From contig JARWIR010000002.1 of NCBI GenBank assembly GCA_029959085.1, positions 62,860,154 through 62,924,153 on the forward strand: a stretch of 64,000 nt of DNA, in the 5' to 3' direction. Made by a program: the position numbers and the translations under genes. The notes below the pieces were generated by a model that made no database searches, was not told the DNA's origin, and worked only from the letters and a program-made list of their open reading frames with translations. Source of the DNA: Nemophila menziesii. Its lineage: Eukaryota; Streptophyta; Magnoliopsida; Boraginales; Hydrophyllaceae. Positions 22,915 through 34,394 of the stretch are shown here, in pieces; position 1 is the first letter of the stretch, and each line of letters starts with the position of its first letter.

Positions 22915-24741
22915 CTATAGGAATACATTGGCTCTTAAATACGGACAAATCTTTAGGTTGAGCTTCGATCTCATGATATCTACCCGGATCATTAAACTTT
23001 GTTTTTCTACTTTAAGGTAACGCGATATGAATGTGAAAGTCTCCTCTACAACGTATCCCTCGGCGATTGAACCCTTCGGCCTAGCCGGGTTTCGTATGTA
23101 CTCCTTTAATTTCTTCAGATACCGCTCAAACGGGTACATCCAACGCATGTGAACCGGTCCCCCTAACAAAGCTTCGTCGTATAAATGTATGACCAGGTGG
23201 ATCATTATATCGAAAAATGCGGGAGGTAAAATCATCTCCAATCTACACATAACTTCAACCACTTTCACCTTCCCCTTTTCTAACTCGTTCCTACTCAGAT
23301 TTTTATTACACACAACTCTAAACACGTTGGCTAGCCCGATAATCGCGTCACTAATCGCTTTGTGTTCGAAAAGCCCTGGTATACTAGCCACAAATAGGTA
23401 CTGCATCATCACGTGACAGTCGTGAGATTTCATTCCTATAATCTTGCCCAAGTCACTTTGAACGTTATTTCTCAAACTCGATGCGAATCCATCGGGAAAC
23501 TTCTGTGCCTTCAGCCAGTCAAGAAATACTTTTCGTTTTTCCGTGGATAACGTATAACTAGCTCGAGGCATTACTTTTTTACCATTTCTCTCTGTCAACC
23601 ACAAATCTGTCCTGATGTTCAAGTCTTCAAGATCAATTCTCACTTTCACGTTGTCTTTGTTAAGTTTCCCATCAAGACCTATAACTGTGCCGAGAAGAGC
23701 ATCACACACGTTTTTCTCGCAATGCATGACATCAATGTTACGTTTCAAAAAATTTTCGGACCAATAAGGTAAACGATAAAAGATACTCTTTTTCTTCCAA
23801 TTGAATACACGAGGACTAGTCTGTCTCACGATCTTCCCCCCAAAATCCTTGTGTTTCCCGGGAAGCACAAAGGGAAGCCCATCTAACAGTGTCTGAATAT
23901 CGGCAGGTCTATATTTCTTCGGTGGGCCCTTACAATCGGATTTCTTGTACAAAACCTTTTCGTTTCTAAAACGATGGCCGATAGGTAACCAACGTCTATG
24001 GTCGAAATAAGCAACCCCATTCTTCACGCTCAATGACGAAGTAGAATCCATGCATTTTGGACAAGCTTTGCAACCTTGACCCGACCATCCCAAGGTGTAT
24101 GACCTAGCGGGAAAATCGTTAGTCGTAGACAACAAACAAACCTTCATCGTAAACTCTTCCTTCTTTTGGGCATCATAAGTAAGAATCCCTTTATCCCACA
24201 ACTCTTCCAACTCATCTATAACAGGTCAAAGAAAGACGTCCATGTCCTTGCCGGGTGAACGGGGTCCCGAAATCAACAAACAAAGCTGGAATGTCACCTC
24301 CTTCATACACTCCCACGGTTGTAAGTTGTAGACGGTCAATATAACCTGCCACATGTTGTACGAGTTGTTCTGCATAGAGAAAGGGCAAAAGCCATCGATA
24401 CCCAAACCCAAGAAGACGTTCCGAGGTTCACTAGCAAACTCATGATGTAACTGAACAAATCTCTTCCAACTATTACCGTCAACCGGATGACGCAACAAAT
24501 CTGGATCTGTATTCTTCCCTGTTTGGTGCCAGGTCATATTTTTGGCAGTGTGTCTCGAAGCATAAAATCGCTGCAGCCTAGGGGCAATCGGGAAATATCT
24601 GAGTTTCTTATGCGCTACTTTCAGACCCTTCTTCGGGTCCCATCTGGATTCACTACATATTGGACAATTTTCGAGGGAGGCATTCTCCTTGTAAAACAAA
24701 GCACAATCGTTCACGCAAACATCGATGGTATTGTAACCCAT
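22915..24741 (-). pseudogene. CACTA TNP2-like transposase core (Transposase_21 plus DUF4218)
   Basis: Two open frames in the same phase (24741-24226 and 24210-22915) are separated by one in-frame TGA at 24226. The first has VNDCALFYKE and CPICSESRW, the zinc-binding start of the TNP2/Transposase_21 family (PF02992). The second has ELWDKGILTYDA, CKACPKC, DVMHCEKNVCDALLGTVIG and GMKSHDCHVMMQYL, all in family order, then LLGGPVHMRWMYPFERYL, the DUF4218 signature. TNP2 cuts and joins transposon ends in the nucleus. The stop after DVFL sits where relatives have Gln-Pro, so this is a point-mutated pseudogene rather than a new gene. Further stops lie on both sides. Confidence 0.92.
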
Positions 24742-25349
24742 ACCTAAATTTTTTAACTTTTTGTTGCATGCCTCGTATTAATCGGGCAAGGTATGAGGTT
24801 TGGGCAAGACACTGCACAAAAGATCAAGCAACTCGGTGAAAGACGTGTTAGTCCACTTGTTCCTCACCTTCACGTGCATTAGCTTCGCAATGAAATTTAA
24901 TGAACTCATAACATCACAACCAGGGTATAACTCGGTTTCTAAATCGAAAAACATCGTTTCGAATATGCCACGAGCTGAACTATTCGAGTCTGTCATCTCG
25001 GTGTCACTGGAATGACCACCAACCTCGTAATTAGGTCTCAAATCCTCGTATACATCCAATATTTCATTTTCTTCATATCGAGTCTCGGGAATATCCTTGA
25101 TCTCACCATGCTTTGTCCAAATATCATACGACTCCAAAAACTCAAACTGTAAAAGATGTGACCTAACTTTGTCCACCGTATACCGACAATAATTCGAACA
25201 CTCATTACACGGACAAAAAATTGTTTCTTCACTACGAGGTTTATTTTTTGCGCAAAAGCGAGGAATGCTTCTATCCCCTTAAAAAATCGAAGCGAAACTT
25301 TATGAGCGGTACCAATCCAACTCTTATCAATTCCCGAAGCCATAGTCAA
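24742..25349 (-). pseudogene. CACTA transposase N-terminal part (Transpos_assoc-like), frameshifted
   Basis: From 25349 the minus strand reads MASGIDKSWIG and FFKGIEAFLAFAQ, the start of the transposase-associated domain (PF13963). A frameshift near 25230 moves the continuation to the frame of 25176-24778, where FCPCNECSN (zinc-binding CPC..C) and KVRSHLLQFEFLESYDIWTK follow, as in intact relatives. An in-frame TAA at 24778-24780 replaces a residue in the LPD-x-YEA motif just before the TNP2 core. The start codon choice at 25349 or two codons later is arbitrary in a dead gene. Confidence 0.85.
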
Positions 25350-25890
25350 CTATTACAATATGAAAGAATACAACATAAATGTCTCATAAATAAAATGAAA
25401 TTTTTTTTTATTACATCACCAAATAAATACATTAAAAAATAAAATGAAAAAAATTATTACATCACCGATTACATAAATGAATAAAAAATGAAAAAAATTA
25501 TTACATCACCGATTAAATAAATAAATATAAAATGAAAAAAATTATTACATCACCGATTAAATAAATAAATATAAAATTAATAGCACACAAAATATTACAT
25601 CACCAAATAAATACATAAATATAAAATTAAAAGCACACAAAATAAATATATAAATAAAAAATTAAAAGCATACAAAATATAACATGACTAAATAAATACA
25701 TATCATATTTATGCTTTTATGCATCATACAATAATATATAATACAAATATAAATATATATATATATATACATATATATTTATAATTCACATAAAATTATA
25801 AGATGATTAGAGATATATACATAGTGATATTATATATTTAGCATTAACTATACAATTGTAATCAAATAAGTTAAAGATGAAAAGGACACA
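25350..25890. other. CACTA 5' noncoding region, A/T-rich imperfect tandem repeats
   Basis: Near 25430-25690 the string aattattacatcacc with flanking aataaataaatataaaat is repeated several times imperfectly. This lies upstream of the transposase on the minus strand. No ORF recognised. Confidence 0.6.
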
Positions 25891-26165
25891 TACTTTTGGG
25901 CAAATTTGGAAGGAAAAATTGATATTTGAGGCGGTCCCACATTGATGTTTGACCCGGGAAAGCTTGTCCACGTGTTGAAATACCTAATAAGTAATACTAT
26001 TTACCATTTACTACACAATTGCATGAAAGTAAAAGAAATTTGAAAGAGTTTTATGGAACAAAAAACACCTACTTTTGGGCAAATTTGGAAGGAAAAATTG
26101 ATAATTGAGGCGGTCCCACGTTGATGTTTGACCCGGGAAAGCTTTTCCAAGTCTTGAAATAATTT
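25890..26165. repeat. Tandem duplication inside the CACTA 5' region
   Basis: The block containing cttttgggcaaatttggaag, ttgaggcggtcccac and gtttgacccgggaaagctt occurs at about 25893-25978 and again at about 26071-26157, ~178 bp apart. The two differ by a few substitutions. Confidence 0.85.
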
Positions 26166-26284
26166 TTGATGATGAATTGTAGAAAAAAATTGGAAGAGTT
26201 TTGAGAGAAAGAAAAAGAAATTATAAAATAATGGTGTTTTAAGTATCCCAATTCGCAACTTGCTGTAATATATACGCTGCCACT

Positions 26285-26629
26285 ACTCGCGACTACACGA
26301 GTAGTCGCCAAAGACTCACACAGAGTCGCTAGAAATTACTACTCAAGACTACATTTAGTAGTCGTTAAAAAGTCCAACCTCTAGCGACTACAGGTTGGCG
26401 GTGGGAAAATAATTAAAAAATACAAAAACCCACTAACGACTACTTACTAAGTACTAACGACTACTTCATGTAGTCGTTAAAAGCAAACATTACTAACGAC
26501 TACGCGGTAGTCGATAAACATACCATGTAGTCGTTAAACATATGTAGTCGCTAGTGATGCTAGTCTTTAGCGACTACAGAGCGTAGTCGCCGAGAAGTTT
26601 AGTCGCTAGAGGCTTGTGCGGTAGTAGTG
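26285..26629. repeat. CACTA right terminus and subterminal repeats
   Basis: At least a dozen copies of gactac / gtagtcg-type words in both orientations lead up to the terminal ggtagtagtg at 26629. This is the only surviving terminus of the element. Confidence 0.85.
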
Positions 26630-27574
26630 TATCTCCCCAGCCTTTGTCCTTCAACAACAACCGTTCAAGGTGTCACTCCAACACCATTGAATTACCGCTG
26701 CCATTCATGGAGCCACCCCAGCACTATCATTTTTGCATTTTATCCATCACCATCACAACCACATCAAACTCTCATTATCTCGTACGATGTTAAATAAAAG
26801 AAGGTTTCATCCCAAAATATTCTTCCTGAGTAAATTCGTCAAATGTTCCATATATAGAAGTAGGTGAATCACCACCGCCTTTTAATACTCACCAACACTA
26901 TTGCTCTATGTTTACACAACTCAAAGTTGCAACCCGCACTACCTCTATAACCACCATTACCACCATCGACCTCCATGTAACCCCAGAAAACAACCACAAA
27001 CGTGATATCTATATTCAACATCAAAGACTAAAAAATCTCTTTTTCAATTAATCAAATGATAACATTGGTATTACAAAAGTAGTGTTCTATAAAATCACCA
27101 AGTCATTTTTCAATTTTATTTTCCCCTTTTATCGGTAATTATATCATCTGGACTTCATTGCCATTTAATATGATTTTTCTTCTATCAACGAAATTGAGTC
27201 TAGGATTTCACTTCTAACTTTGAAGAAATTTACATGTAATGAGATTTCTCTTCTCTGCTAATCAGTTAAAATTATATATGGAATAACTCATTGAATTTTG
27301 GTGAGACTCTAATTTAATCAAATGTTAGCATTCTTTGTCTGAATCTCCTATTAGATAATTCAACATTTAACATTTTACACTCTTTCCAATAAAATCAAAT
27401 AATTTAAATCAAATTCACTAGGTAAATATATAATTTTAAAATTTAATGTATAAATATAGGGCGTGATTGAAGAAATCTTATGGACTAGAGAAACATAGAC
27501 TTGCACGTCCAACAAATATGTGGTACAAGATATAATGAACAACAAATTTATGAAACAATTTCAACATTACCTAC

Positions 27575-29095
27575 TGGTGGTGCCTAGGGTGTGATAAAAA
27601 TAAGATTAAAATAAGCCAATAAACTACGCACTCTCACAATAGACAGGCACAGTACTGCAAGTATTACAGGACGTATGCAAGTTTTAGTTAGTAAGTTGAG
27701 TTCGTTCTCAGGGACTTAAGTGTGTTAATGATGTGAGTAGGAATATCGAGTAAATGTAAATAATTAAAAGACAGAAAATAAAAGCAAATAGAATTCGAAA
27801 TTAATAAACTAAAACTAAGAAAATAAAGACAATAAAGTAAAAGATAAGAAATATGAGACGAGAAGTATAGCTTAGGTTTTGCTAGTATGCACTAATCCTT
27901 CTAATTCTATCTATAAATCTAGTTAATAAGGGAGAATATTAGCTCTTGGAATACTTAGTCAGGATTCTAAATTCCCATACCTTAGACCTTGAGAGCGACT
28001 AAGGGGCTACGGCACAAATAAGAAGTGTTTTATCTTAGGGTTATCAAACGCCACTAAGGCCCTAAGAAAATACTGCAATCCTGGTGATATGGTGGTTAAA
28101 ACAAACCCTAATGACTATCTAGTTAGAATCATGTTTTGTCAGAACTAATATCGACACTAGACATTATGTGGTGGTTCAATAGTTAAACACCCTGTCAAGG
28201 AGACCATCTAACTACTATTAAAACAATCCTAAAGTGATCAGTTCTAGGAGAGACAATAAATCAAAACACATAAACAAATGTAAAGTAAGTAGCTAATATC
28301 AGATTAAAACATATAATTCCAAAAGAAATTTAGATAGAAGAATTAGAATTCATAGATTATACATTATGCAAAACCCAAGCTATGGGAGGTTTAGTTCATA
28401 CCTCAAGGAAATAAACTAAAAGAAATTACAAAAGACATCATCTTGCTCTCTACAATAACTAAGAATTAATTATAAGGTTTTCAACTAAGCAAGGATTGAT
28501 TTACAAGTGATATAAGGGTGTATTTATAGGGGTTTAGAAGACCTAATTCGTTTTCTTGATGAAGAGGTAAGGTATTGGACTTCTAGCCCAACTCAAATTC
28601 GTATGGAAATAAAGATAAACACTGCTGGACCGTTTTGAGCATATCTTCTTCGTTATTGGTTGGTTTGAGCTCCATAAGATACCAAAAGAATCGCAACAGA
28701 ATTATCTTGACCCTAAAGAAGGAAATCACCAAAATCGGCCTATTTCTTAGGCAAAAACGCATATCTTTGGACGTGTATGCAGAATCCCAGATTTAGGCAG
28801 CCTTTTCTTTTCCATCTTTTTAGCTTTTATTTCCTTATCTCCAATTACCATGCAAATCTCTTTCCATAAGTTGTTGTCTTTGACTTGGACTCCAATTAAG
28901 CTCCATAATTATCTTTAAAGCTACACACTAAATAAACAATTAAACCCAATATGCTCTAAAAATAATAATTCTACAAATCAAGACTCAAAATAGGAAAGTG
29001 CACTAAAACTCAAGAAAATCGACATTATTGACTTCTAAATAACTTAAAATGATGTCTCATCCTAAAATTAATCTATCACAAATGAGGAGACATCA
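27575..29095 (-). repeat. Athila-like 3' LTR
   Basis: On the minus strand it runs from TGATGTCTCCTCATTTG to CCTAGGCACCACCA. It is the same length as the partner LTR at 43202-44722. Differences cluster in the first 200 bp on the plus strand (for example aatgatgtgag here, aatcgcgtgag there). Confidence 0.93.
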
Positions 29096-30907
29096 AGACT
29101 CCCAACTCAAAGTTGTATCGTTCCGATACAATAAAGATAAAAACAAAGGGAAGTCTATAAATACACACTTATAAAATTTTCAATACGATGGGAAAAAGCA
29201 TAGCAGAATATATAGAATAAACCTAAAGCACATAACTCAGAAAATTTCATGCAATAATATTCATAAACTACATACCTGTACACTTCTCATATCCACAGTC
29301 AACACGGCTTGAATTCAAGATCAGATTAGATTCAAAATGTAAGAAGGATTGGGACTTTACTCAGTTCCCCAAGAGAGCTATAGATTGTTCATCGATTTTC
29401 ACTAGTATTTAAAGCTCCACTTAACTACTCTCTAATGGCTCAATCACTTCTCAGTTACATAGCAAAGAATCACAAGGTCTTTAAGGTTGTAATGTAGGCT
29501 TAGGGACGGTATGATCGTATGTTTGGATAATTTGGAGTGAGCTTTTGGCTTTCTCCTCACTAGCCATCAACAAATCGCCCTAGAGCTTGAGTTACTCTCA
29601 TAAAACGTTTCTCACTCAACCCAATGACTTCTTTGATGCACAATTCAGCATCCCCAATAACCCAATTAAAGCTTCAGATGTTCACATTAAAATTCCACTT
29701 TACCGGTCCGAATATATATATTCTTTTCTTTTCAAATCAATTTCCTAGCTATGACTCTCTTTTAATGTTGAGATATCACGCTATTTTCTCATATATATAT
29801 ATTTTTCTTTTAATGCCCTTGTTGGCAATTTTAGCCCGTAGCTTCTTTTTCATTCACTATTATCCCGGCAAAGGGTTACAATAAGAACATGTGAATCATC
29901 ATCAATATAAAGCACAAAACACAATTAATAAGCTCAAAAATCCCAACCCAATAACAATTCCCATAATGGTGGACCCACCACCCCAAACTCAAGCTCTAAA
30001 ACAACTGTCTATGTATCGCGACTCGAGTGCGGGTCATATGGAAAAGTCCTATAATTCTAAAGGATATGGCTTATAACGTGTTTCAATAAAAAGCTTTAGA
30101 AAGGCTAGAAGGGGCTGAGAAGGATATAGCATATAAAATCAAAAAATCACAAGGTGAGAAGGTATAAAAAGGCTTCAAGGGCTTCAAAATATGAAAGAAC
30201 CGCCTTAATCACTTTCTACACTATGCAATTTCGTTATTCTCTTACCTTTAGCACTTTCATCAAATGGTGTTTAAACTAGCTTGGATCTCACGGCCTACAC
30301 ACTTCTCAAGGTTCCCTGAGATCGAACATACTTTCTATCGCATTGCTCACTAATCTTTTCTTTACTATCAACGTGTGTTTTCCTGCAAATACTCAAAGCA
30401 TACAAATACATAGCTCATAAACATATTACTTACTATCATCAATCTACTGAGTATTTGCTTTCAAGCTATTAAACACACTCTACATCTAATTCCCATGTAT
30501 CAAAAATTTTAATTTCTACCTAAAAACAGAAAAAATGGAGGAGAGAGACAACGAATCCCAACACCGCCAACTCAAAAATGAGCCGTGTCCCCACGACTCG
30601 AAAAAGACTCGGAAAAAAAAACAGAAATTAAAATTAGCAGATAAACATATTTATAGAAATGGTAAAGAAGAAAGAGAACATACTCTCGAGGCTATTACCT
30701 CGCATCATTGACATCCAAGGTTGGAATTGCTGGACCTTTCGTTAATTGCTCAAGGAGTTTCATGATGTGTACTTGATTAGCATTGATTTGTGCCACATCA
30801 TTGACTAAAGAAGTTTGAGCTGCTTCGAATTTCGTTAAACGCTCCTCCATCTTCTCTTTCCAATTTTGCTCCTTTTCTTCTTTCGAGACTTGCGTAGAAC
30901 CCGCTCT
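29096..30907 (-). other. Athila-like 3' untranslated region and polypurine tract
   Basis: Between the env-position ORF and the 3' LTR there are 1.8 kb without a convincing frame. Next to the LTR the minus strand reads ctttgagttgggagtct, a degenerate polypurine tract; the nested element has gagttgggggtct at the same place. Short plus-strand frames at 29624-30076 have no family resemblance. Confidence 0.65.
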
Positions 30908-31897
30908 TCAAAAGATATCCTTGATCCAAGCATTATCAATATAACTCGTCTTAAATTCGAGTTTCTCTTCTTCACCCAATGTAAGATTCGCTTTTCGCAC
31001 AAGACACGTGATCATAGTAGGAAATTTAACATTATAAACTGATTTAGGACAGACCGAAAATCGTATCACCTCCTCATAGATCAACTGTGCCACATCAACT
31101 TCTTCTCCGCTCAAAATACAGCCCAAAAGTAGAGCGTACTTCATAGTCACATCCAAAGTTCGTGTGTTTCCAAAGATATTAGGGACAAGGAAATTGTGCC
31201 AAATTCTTGCATCTGCTTGAAGATATTTGTAAGGCCAAGGTGTCTTCAATTCTCCCTTATGTGATTGCACTTTCTCTTTGTCTAAAACATGCTCAAAAAG
31301 TAATTCCTCATCAAAGATTTTTCGTTTAGCAACCGCTTCTTCAAATTTGCAAAAATCTTTCAATTTCTTAAACTTGAAGTGGTTTCTAATCTCCTCAACT
31401 GTGAAAGGAACTAGCTTTCCTCTAATCGGAACACAACCATTACTATCTCGGCTAAAGAGGCCTAAATAGAATTCCAAAACTAACTCATGACATAGTTCAG
31501 AACGTCTTACCATGAACGTAGACCAACCCAATTTCTCACCAAGCTCTAAGAATCTCGCGTATTCTCCATCTCCAACTTCTTCCTTGAATACTCTCTCATA
31601 AGCAAAAGGTAGTTCTTTCAATTGTTTCTCTGCAGAAGTCTTCAGGGCCCTTGAAGTATCCACTTTCTCTTTAGGTACAAGATCTTGGTGAGGTTGAGTT
31701 TTCTCCTTTGCATAATAATAAAGCTTTTCACCATTACGATCAAACAAAGGTATCCCACTTTTCTCAACTTTCTCTTTACCCTTTGATTTAGAACTAGAAC
31801 CTTTGCCAATTGATTTCTTCTTGTTTAAATCTAATCCCTTGTTACTCTTCACCTCCCTCTTGTTAGCTAAAATTGTTGTTCTATTAGTCATCTTCAA
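30908..31897 (-). CDS. Athila env-position ORF (putative plant transposon protein), 329 aa
   Basis: Intact frame of 329 residues. A basic, Lys/Ser-rich N-terminus (about residues 10-50, with SIGKGSSSKSKGKEKVEKSG) resembles a nuclear-targeting region. From about residue 110 follows the domain seen in the third ORF of many plant Athila-type elements: YARFLELGEKLGW, ELVLEFYLGLFSRD, VPIRGKLVPFTVEEI, then ARIWHNFLVPNIF and VDVAQLIYEEV. I see no signal peptide or convincing membrane anchor, so calling it an envelope protein would go beyond the sequence. Its role is unknown. A decayed relative lies in the nested element (40170-40830). It is the only long unbroken frame of this element. Confidence 0.8.
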   Translation of the reverse strand: MKMTNRTTILANKREVKSNKGLDLNKKKSIGKGSSSKSKGKEKVEKSGIPLFDRNGEKLYYYAKEKTQPHQDLVPKEKVDTSRALKTSAEKQLKELPFAYERVFKEEVGDGEYARFLELGEKLGWSTFMVRRSELCHELVLEFYLGLFSRDSNGCVPIRGKLVPFTVEEIRNHFKFKKLKDFCKFEEAVAKRKIFDEELLFEHVLDKEKVQSHKGELKTPWPYKYLQADARIWHNFLVPNIFGNTRTLDVTMKYALLLGCILSGEEVDVAQLIYEEVIRFSVCPKSVYNVKFPTMITCLVRKANLTLGEEEKLEFKTSYIDNAWIKDIF

Positions 31898-32912
31898 TTA
31901 ACCCCCAACTCAAAGCTTTAGCAACCCTTGAAATTTGAACTTGTGAAATAATGATTGAACAAGCTTGATTTGGCGTAGGATAGGTGAATTGATGATGAAT
32001 ATCTATGTAGGTGAGGTGGATTTGTAACGGGTTGGCTTTGATTTAAGAAATTGTAGGATGAATTTTGAAAATTTGGCCCTTTGATTCTTCAATTTGAATG
32101 GATTTGGTGATGTTTGGGTGTTTGAATCTCTCTTGAAATGATGTGGAGAGAAGGTTTGATGTGTTTTTCTTGATGATTGGGTAGTGTTTTGGTGATTGGT
32201 GATGGTTTTGATGAGCTTCAATGGAGTTAGGAGAGTCTTGGAGAAGAGAATGAGGTTTAAGGTTTAATAAATTCGGAATAATAAGCATTAGATCTCCTTA
32301 TAACCTTGAAACCCTTTCTTTTCTCTCTCTGGCGGCTCGTGCGGACCATCCCTGCGGACCAGGGGGTGTACCGCGGGGTACAATGCAGCTTCTGATGGTT
32401 GAATTTTTTTACCCACTGGATAATACCCGAGGCACGTGTTTTTGCTCTGCGGACCATGGCGCGATGTACCGCGGGGGTAGTCCGTGGGTTCTACGTCAAA
32501 ATACACGTGGACCTACCCCGTGACACGCGTTTTGCCCTGCGGACCAGGGTGCGGTGCAGGGGGTAGTCCGCGCCTTCTTTTTTTCTCGGTTCTGGATAGA
32601 ACCCGCGGTGCAACCCGTGGCACGGGTTTTGATCCTGCGGACCAAGGCACGGACTAGGGGGTAGTCCGTGTGGGTAGTCCACGGGGTTCATTCCTTTGCT
32701 CCGAAAATTTTCCCTCGCGTCCCTAACTTGATTTCTCCAATTCCTACACACCAAAAACACTAATACCTTTCTCAAATATGCATTATCAACTAAAACAACT
32801 AAAATAACTTAAATTAAAAACATAAAAGACATGAAAATTTAAAAAAACTACAGGTTGTCTCCCGTACAGCACTTTTGTTTAACGTCTTTCAAAGTTAGAC
32901 GTGTTACCTTCG
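31898..32912 (-). other. Spacer between gag-protease and env-position ORF, with GC-rich block
   Basis: The stretch 32290-32740 is strikingly GC-rich in an AT-rich window and repeats short words: tgcggacca (several times), tagtccg and gtaccgcgggg. Short overlapping frames occur here on both strands because stop codons are rare in GC-rich DNA; none resembles a protein family. A relative of this block lies in the nested element at 41250-41650. Confidence 0.75.
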
Positions 32913-34394
32913 TCAAGATTTGCGAACATAGCCTCCCCAACAACGAGTAAGGCTATGAACGTCCACTAATCTGCGCTTGACCCCAGTTTTGGGCCGAATT
33001 TCTATCACCTTGGCTGAAACAACCTTAGTGACAATGAATGGTCCCATCCACGAGTCTTTGAAACTTCGTGGCCTATTCTTGCGTTTGTGAGCTTTCCATA
33101 GAACTTCATGGCAAACCCCAAACTCAATGTTTGGCTCAGTATCCACAGGTTTTAAGTGGATCTCCTCAGGTTGGACTTTGTCATGTGAAAGGCTGTGGAT
33201 GACAGGAACGGTGGGATCTAACTTCCTCGGTTTCTTACCCAAGACATAGAAGGTCTCGGATACATTCTTTGCATGAAGGGTGATGGTCCCTTCTTGGAAG
33301 TTGATCACACTTTGACTTGTGGCCATGAAAGGCCGTCCAAGTATGATTGGAACCTGCTTATCTGCATCAAACTCAAGAATAACAAAGTCAGTAGGGATGG
33401 CGATATTACCTGCACGGACTAAGACGTCCTCCACTGTTCCCCATGTCCTTTTCACTGAGTAGTCAGCAAACTGCAACTTCACTGGAGTTTTCTCTGATTT
33501 CTGAAGTCCAAGTCTCTCGAACACGGACTTAGGCATAAGATTCACACCAGAACCCACATCGTACATAGCTTTCACCTTGAGCATACCATGTAATTGAATA
33601 GGAAGGTTGAAACTTCCCGGATCTTTATGTTTTGGTGGTAGCTCTCTCTCACTTCTTCTCGAAACCCTCAGGTTCTCTCTCGGGATCTCTACACTCGCCT
33701 CTTTCTCAGGAATAACTTGCGTGTAAACTTGTTGCGGTGTAAGTCCTCTCTTCGCAATCTCAAGCATTTGTGCGTTAATATTTTCAGGTTGGTACGCCTC
33801 TACAAATGTCTTGAGCCCAGTGTCATCCTTAGGATTTGTATCAGGAATAGTTGATGACACTGGTTGAATAATAGGTGGCGATTCCACCTTCTCTTCTTCT
33901 TTCTCTTCATGCACAACAGGTGCAACTTCATCTTCTGATCTTTCTTTTGAGGCTTCTTCCTCTTTCTCTTTAGCCAGCTCAGCTGCATAATCCACTACAG
34001 ATCGAATTTCCTCTTGCATCTTCCTCAGTAGCTGTATAAATTTGGCTTTCTCTTGATCTTCCTCCACATAAACTTCAGAACAGTCAGATTCCACGGGGCT
34101 AGACTTGGTTGGTTCTTCTTCAGTGCTCGGAATTTCCACGGCACTAATGGCAGCATGTGGTATTTCTTCTTTTGCTTCTTCAATTTCAAGGCATATAGCC
34201 TTGCAAGCTTCGAACCCAACATTGTTTTCACCTCCTTCGATTGCCTTTACTTCCTTTTGTTCTACCAAATTTGTCAGAACTTTGTTTAATTGTTTTACTT
34301 GAGTACTTAACATTTGAAGTACGGCATCGTGTCCTCAGACCTTTTCATCCTGAGCGTTTATAGTCGTGGTCAAACGGTCTAGAGCTTGTGCCAT
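32913..34394 (-). pseudogene. Gag-protease continuation with integrase-like tail
   Basis: The frame continues the gag of 34395-35403 in phase after a TAG (34395-34397) and a TGA (34335-34337). The first 170 residues are acidic and Glu/Lys-rich. A retropepsin-like domain follows around residues 235-350 of the open frame: GMLKVKAMYDVGSGVNLMP (the D-x-G-S/T active-site position) and VPIILGRPFMATSQ (the ILGRPF strand). The last ~60 residues, with RSFKDSWMGPFIVTKVVS, resemble the C-terminal tail of gypsy integrase (WxGPFxVxKV) rather than protease. The whole RT, RNase H and integrase core between them is missing, apparently by an in-frame deletion. It would process Gag if expressed; two stops argue against that. 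Confidence 0.85.

Larger units (their letters stand above)
20257..26629 (-). mobile_element. CACTA (En/Spm) DNA transposon, left end truncated
   Basis: The right end reads ...ggtagtagtg at 26629, i.e. CACTACTACC as a terminus on the minus strand, followed by a possible 3-bp target tat (tct in copy 1). Next to it are many copies of the subterminal word tagtcgcta / tagcgacta. The left side has the same subterminal words (20265-20525) but no CACTA terminus: homology to copy 1 runs up to 20256 and the element begins inside its subterminal region. Between them lie a TNP2-type transposase remnant on the minus strand and a 20-bp minisatellite. Loss of one terminus and a broken transposase mean it cannot move by itself. 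Confidence 0.9.
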
